Below, one piece after another: positions 61,501 through 64,000 of a stretch of 64,000 bases of DNA. Each line of letters opens with the position of its first letter. The first letter of the stretch is position 1. A model generated the notes under the pieces. It was not told where the DNA came from and did no database searches. It saw only the letters and a program-made list of their open reading frames with translations. Both the position numbers and the translations under genes were made by a program. This stretch comes from Cyclina sinensis. Its lineage: Eukaryota; Mollusca; Bivalvia; Venerida; Veneridae. The stretch is taken from contig JAAONU010000004.1 in the NCBI GenBank assembly GCA_012932295.1, positions 25,671,804-25,735,803 of the forward strand, in the 5' to 3' direction.

Positions 61501-61987
61501 ACATTTGTGCGAATATTTGCATAATTTAACAGAAATGTTAATGGGTAGTATTATTACTTTAATCAATAAACAACTTACATGACAAGACACTTCTAATAGG
61601 TCTAGGTGTGGACACTTTAGCTTGAACAGTTTCAAAATCTATCTGTGTTTTGTGCAGTGAAATGTCATTCCATTGTTCATCATCTGACTGATCTATTATT
61701 GATCTACCAACTTCATCTTCTGATGTCAAACTTTGTATTGAACTCAGGTCACTGCCCAGGCTTAGGTCATTGTCTGAATCCTGATCAGTAACAAGTGACA
61801 GTCCTAATTCATCTTCCGAAAAAACAGGTCCAGGCTCACACTGGGGTAATGTCAGAGACAAAAGAGTGTCAACTGAGATATCAGAGAGTGAAACTCCTAC
61901 TTCATCTTCACAAGAATCGGTTTGACAAGGATTCCATAGTTGGTGACTTGGCTGACTTTTAATACACACGCTATATATCTGTAACAT
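55532..61987 (-). CDS. Eight-exon gene for a DDE/RNase H-fold, VGHTHED-type protein
   Basis: Exons (minus): 61579-61987, 60389-60981, 59871-59992, 58500-58591, 57920-57960, 57446-57607, 56888-57004, 55532-56128. All junctions are GT-AG and in phase, giving about 710 residues. Domains: acidic N-terminus with three (C/S)EDE(V/L)G repeats (26-94); Cys cluster CLCGRHC (163-169); a LPYK...VCKTQFYMVWR block; CTTC (341-344); then LIVDGMDQSKTNLPHF (D401), YIQADNCSRENKNKY (D486) and FLYVGHTHEDVDAAF (E525). Spacing D-85-D-39-E fits a DDE triad (inference). The VGHTHED motif is known from uncharacterised invertebrate proteins (DUF7869-like, from memory). There are no in-frame stops. The start is uncertain: the ATG at 61987 follows a stop, but an acceptor at 61979 could make this an internal exon. 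The end is uncertain too: GTATGA after Gln may be a donor or Val-stop. It could be a domesticated gene or a live transposon gene. Confidence 0.85.
58830..59570 (-). mobile_element. HINE-like element in an intron
   Basis: On the minus strand it begins ACCCCCCACC...GGTGGGGTATATAGGAG. Three ~175-base tandem units follow, each with tccactgactccttaaagagttatca-type phrases when read on the plus strand. It ends with the hairpin AGAG-ATA-GCTCT and AGTTTT. It lies between the CTTC exon and the first-Asp exon of the DDE-like gene, same strand. Confidence 0.65.
60038..60290 (-). mobile_element. HINE-like 3' fragment in an intron
   Basis: On the minus strand it ends GCCGCTTTGTGGAGCTCTTGTTG, matching the hairpin-plus-CTCTTGTT type of 3' end seen in the other elements here. 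The repeat phrases (gcggcataacttcaaaaat, ccaagtttcagggtcccc) match internal units of such elements. The 5' part is missing. Confidence 0.55.
61128..61345. repeat. Dispersed repeat, second copy of 34930-35170
   Basis: It lies in the first intron of the DDE-like gene. The ORF at 61200-61529 crosses it and is not considered real. Confidence 0.6.
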
Positions 61988-62386
61988 AGTAACATTATAC
62001 AATCATAAATAATATACATTTCCATAATCTTGAGTTCACACACATACCTTTAACTCATTAAAAAATTTGTGTTTCCTGTGATTAACTACTGACAAAATCT
62101 CTGTGATGAAGCTTATATTAAATGCCCTAGAATACCATTAGATCAATAATAATATTCATTTTATACCTACTTTATAAAGCCATTCTTAATGTTTGTGTAT
62201 AATGCTACAGCAAGTATTTATTTTGATTTTTACCAAAAGATATCATTTGAATATATAAATATATTACTAACTTGCTCACATGTTATTTTGTAATCTGTGA
62301 ATTTAAAATGAAGAGTATGTTATGTTCTGTTCAAAATTATTATTTAATAACTCCTCATGAATAAAAATTTTTATAAGTCAGGAGCA

Positions 62387-62690
62387 GATGTGGTACAGTG
62401 GTAATGTGCTGGACTGGTAAACCAGGAGTCCTGAGCTCAATTCCCCCACTCCTCCACTAACATTACTAAAACTCTTTTGGATGAGATGTTAAATTTACAT
62501 GTAACCGAGGTCTCATGTATCAGTGCTATACACTGAGCATCCAAAAGAACCAGGATATCTCTGGAATGGGATGCTTTCTGTATCTTGCACTACCCCCACA
62601 ACATAAAATAACTAATCTCTTCAGGGGGAGTCGGTCATATGGGCAACCGGTACCGACAATAAATAAATGTAATAAATGTAAATGTTAGTC
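62387..62690 (+). mobile_element. tRNA-derived SINE, family B, copy 2
   Basis: The head is gtggtacagtggtaatgtgctgg (A box) and cctgagctcaattccc (B box). The body is ccactcctccactaacattact, ggatgagatgttaaat, gagcatccaaaagaacc and aaaataactaatctctt. The tail is rich in aataaatgtaaat repeats. It is better preserved than the copy at 20742 and sits just upstream of the DDE-like gene. Confidence 0.78.
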
Positions 62691-64000
62691 AAACCAAATA
62701 CTAATGTGGCACTACAATTACTGCTAAAAATGAAAATAAAATATATTCTTTTTTTTTAAATAAATAACTGCAAGAATTGGTCTGAAAAAGGCAGATATTT
62801 CCACTTTTGAAAATGCATGAGGGGGGTTTTGTCCACCTTGTAAAACACATGAGAGGGGTTTGACCTCCTATATAAAATTGAACAGGGGGTGGGTGGGTTA
62901 TGTCCCAGGGGTGGTTTGTCGTTCTCTTGAGGAGACACCAACATTTTTTTTTATTCATTTACTATTTTAATAAGGAAATCTAAGTTTTCATCTGAAATTC
63001 TCTGTAATTAGGGATTTTATCACAGCATCCAATGGTGTTAAAAAATATGACATTTTTTTTTTACTGGGAAAGGCAGTGAGTAGTGAAATTTATGAGAAGT
63101 CAGGTGGTTTATAATGTGATAGCCAGTTGCAAGTTTATTTGCAATTTGGCAAAGTCTTTAATTTGCTTTTGACTACTTACTAAACAGCAAAAGAACAGAT
63201 TGTGCAAAAAATCTTATCATTTCATAATTTTATGTCATAAAGAAATCTCCTTTCTGAGTGACCTATAAAGGAGAGAAAGATATTGAGTTGTTTATCCTCG
63301 GTAACTGGCCATAGCCATTTTACCGAGTGTGACTTATGATATTTATTTAATCTTAAATCCGGACTTATATAGATTAAATCGGGTGTGAAGGTATTAAAGT
63401 ATAACTAATTAGTCACAGACTAAACAAAGTGTGCAGTGATTGACTAATTAGTCTTTAAAGTAAAAAAAAATTTTTACCTATGTAGTTCTTTTGTAAATTG
63501 AAATTTTATGTAAGGCACTGTCATTTTCCTTATTTCTTTATTACATGTACATATGTTACTAATTTCCTATATATAGTTTTTTTTTCTCCAGGTACATTAT
63601 TTTTACCAGTTTAATTGATTTCAGATTAAAATCATTGTTTTTTTACACTTTAATTAGTTAAAATTATTTATCTGTGTTAAAGATTAATATGTGTTAATTT
63701 TTTTTTTAACTTAGTTAAAATTAAAATGACAAACTTTATAGTTCCTAAATAAAGTTAGTCTTGGGCCTATTGATTGCTGTATGATTTTATGATTAATTAG
63801 ATAACAATTTGTATGTGCTAAAATAATTTATAACCAATAAAAAGTTAAAATTCTGATGACAAATTACATGGGATATATGCAAATTAACCTTCCACCAAGG
63901 ACCCCTGTATATCCTGACCAGCTGTCAAAACAAGGCAATTAACAAATATCTCAAAATTTTATTGCCCATTGATCCTTGGATCTTTTTACACTTGAGCAGA
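62691..64000. other. AT-rich non-coding DNA
   Basis: It contains a G-rich patch at 62820-62925 (gaggggggtttt, gagaggggtttgacc, cagggggtgggtggg) that gives two overlapping minus-strand ORFs without motifs. No exon of the DDE-like gene could be confirmed here. Confidence 0.45.

Noticed and set aside
62701..62958. Overlapping minus-strand ORFs over a G-rich patch
   Set aside because: Low-complexity Pro/His/Thr composition and no splice sites linking them to the upstream gene.

Overview
This window looks like intergenic and accessory DNA from an animal nuclear genome, most likely a marine bivalve mollusc. The evidence is indirect: it is AT-rich, has spliced exons with GT-AG boundaries, eukaryotic tRNA-Met genes with an intron at the canonical site, tRNA-derived SINEs, a LINE reverse-transcriptase remnant, and many pearl/HINE-like elements (ATGCCCCC...GGGGGCAT ends, internal ~120-170 bp tandem repeats, TCCG microsatellites) of the kind known from clams and oysters. 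No species call is possible from sequence alone.

Layout. 0-9 kb: AT-rich DNA, a decayed LINE (3.4-4.4 kb), an element ending in a long hairpin (4.4-5.2 kb) and two tandem arrays (5.4-7.6 kb). 9.8-11.1 kb: a well-preserved HINE-like element with about eight 145-bp repeats. 14.05-18.71 kb: a near-identical 2.33 kb tandem duplication carrying a tRNA pseudogene and a small possible spliced ORF. 19-26 kb: dispersed repeats, a SINE, and second copies of sequences from 4.4 and 8.1 kb. 26.2-30.25 kb: a MITE, then a three-level nested insertion: a TIR element is split by a tRNA-SINE, which is split by a 2.5 kb long-TIR element with CACGGTG ends and a 5-bp target duplication. 30.2-51.6 kb: a segmental-duplication field with five intron-containing tRNA-Met(CAU) loci (one decayed) and two ~6-7.5 kb units. 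Each unit has a TATA-box promoter followed by a short conserved putative first exon. 51.8-53.8 kb: a satellite-like array built round the palindrome TTATGCCGGCATAA. 55.5-62.0 kb: the one substantial protein gene, on the minus strand.

That gene can be read as eight exons whose phases all join. It gives a ~710-residue protein with candidate catalytic residues D401, D486 and E525, spaced like a DDE/RNase H-fold nuclease, preceded by Cys-rich segments and an acidic N-terminus. It is either a transposase-derived host gene or an intron-bearing DNA transposon gene. Its introns have collected HINE-like insertions.

Most other open frames in the window look like chance ORFs or lie inside repeats. The RNA genes and the DDE-like gene are the firm calls. 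The repeat family names are inferences from structure.
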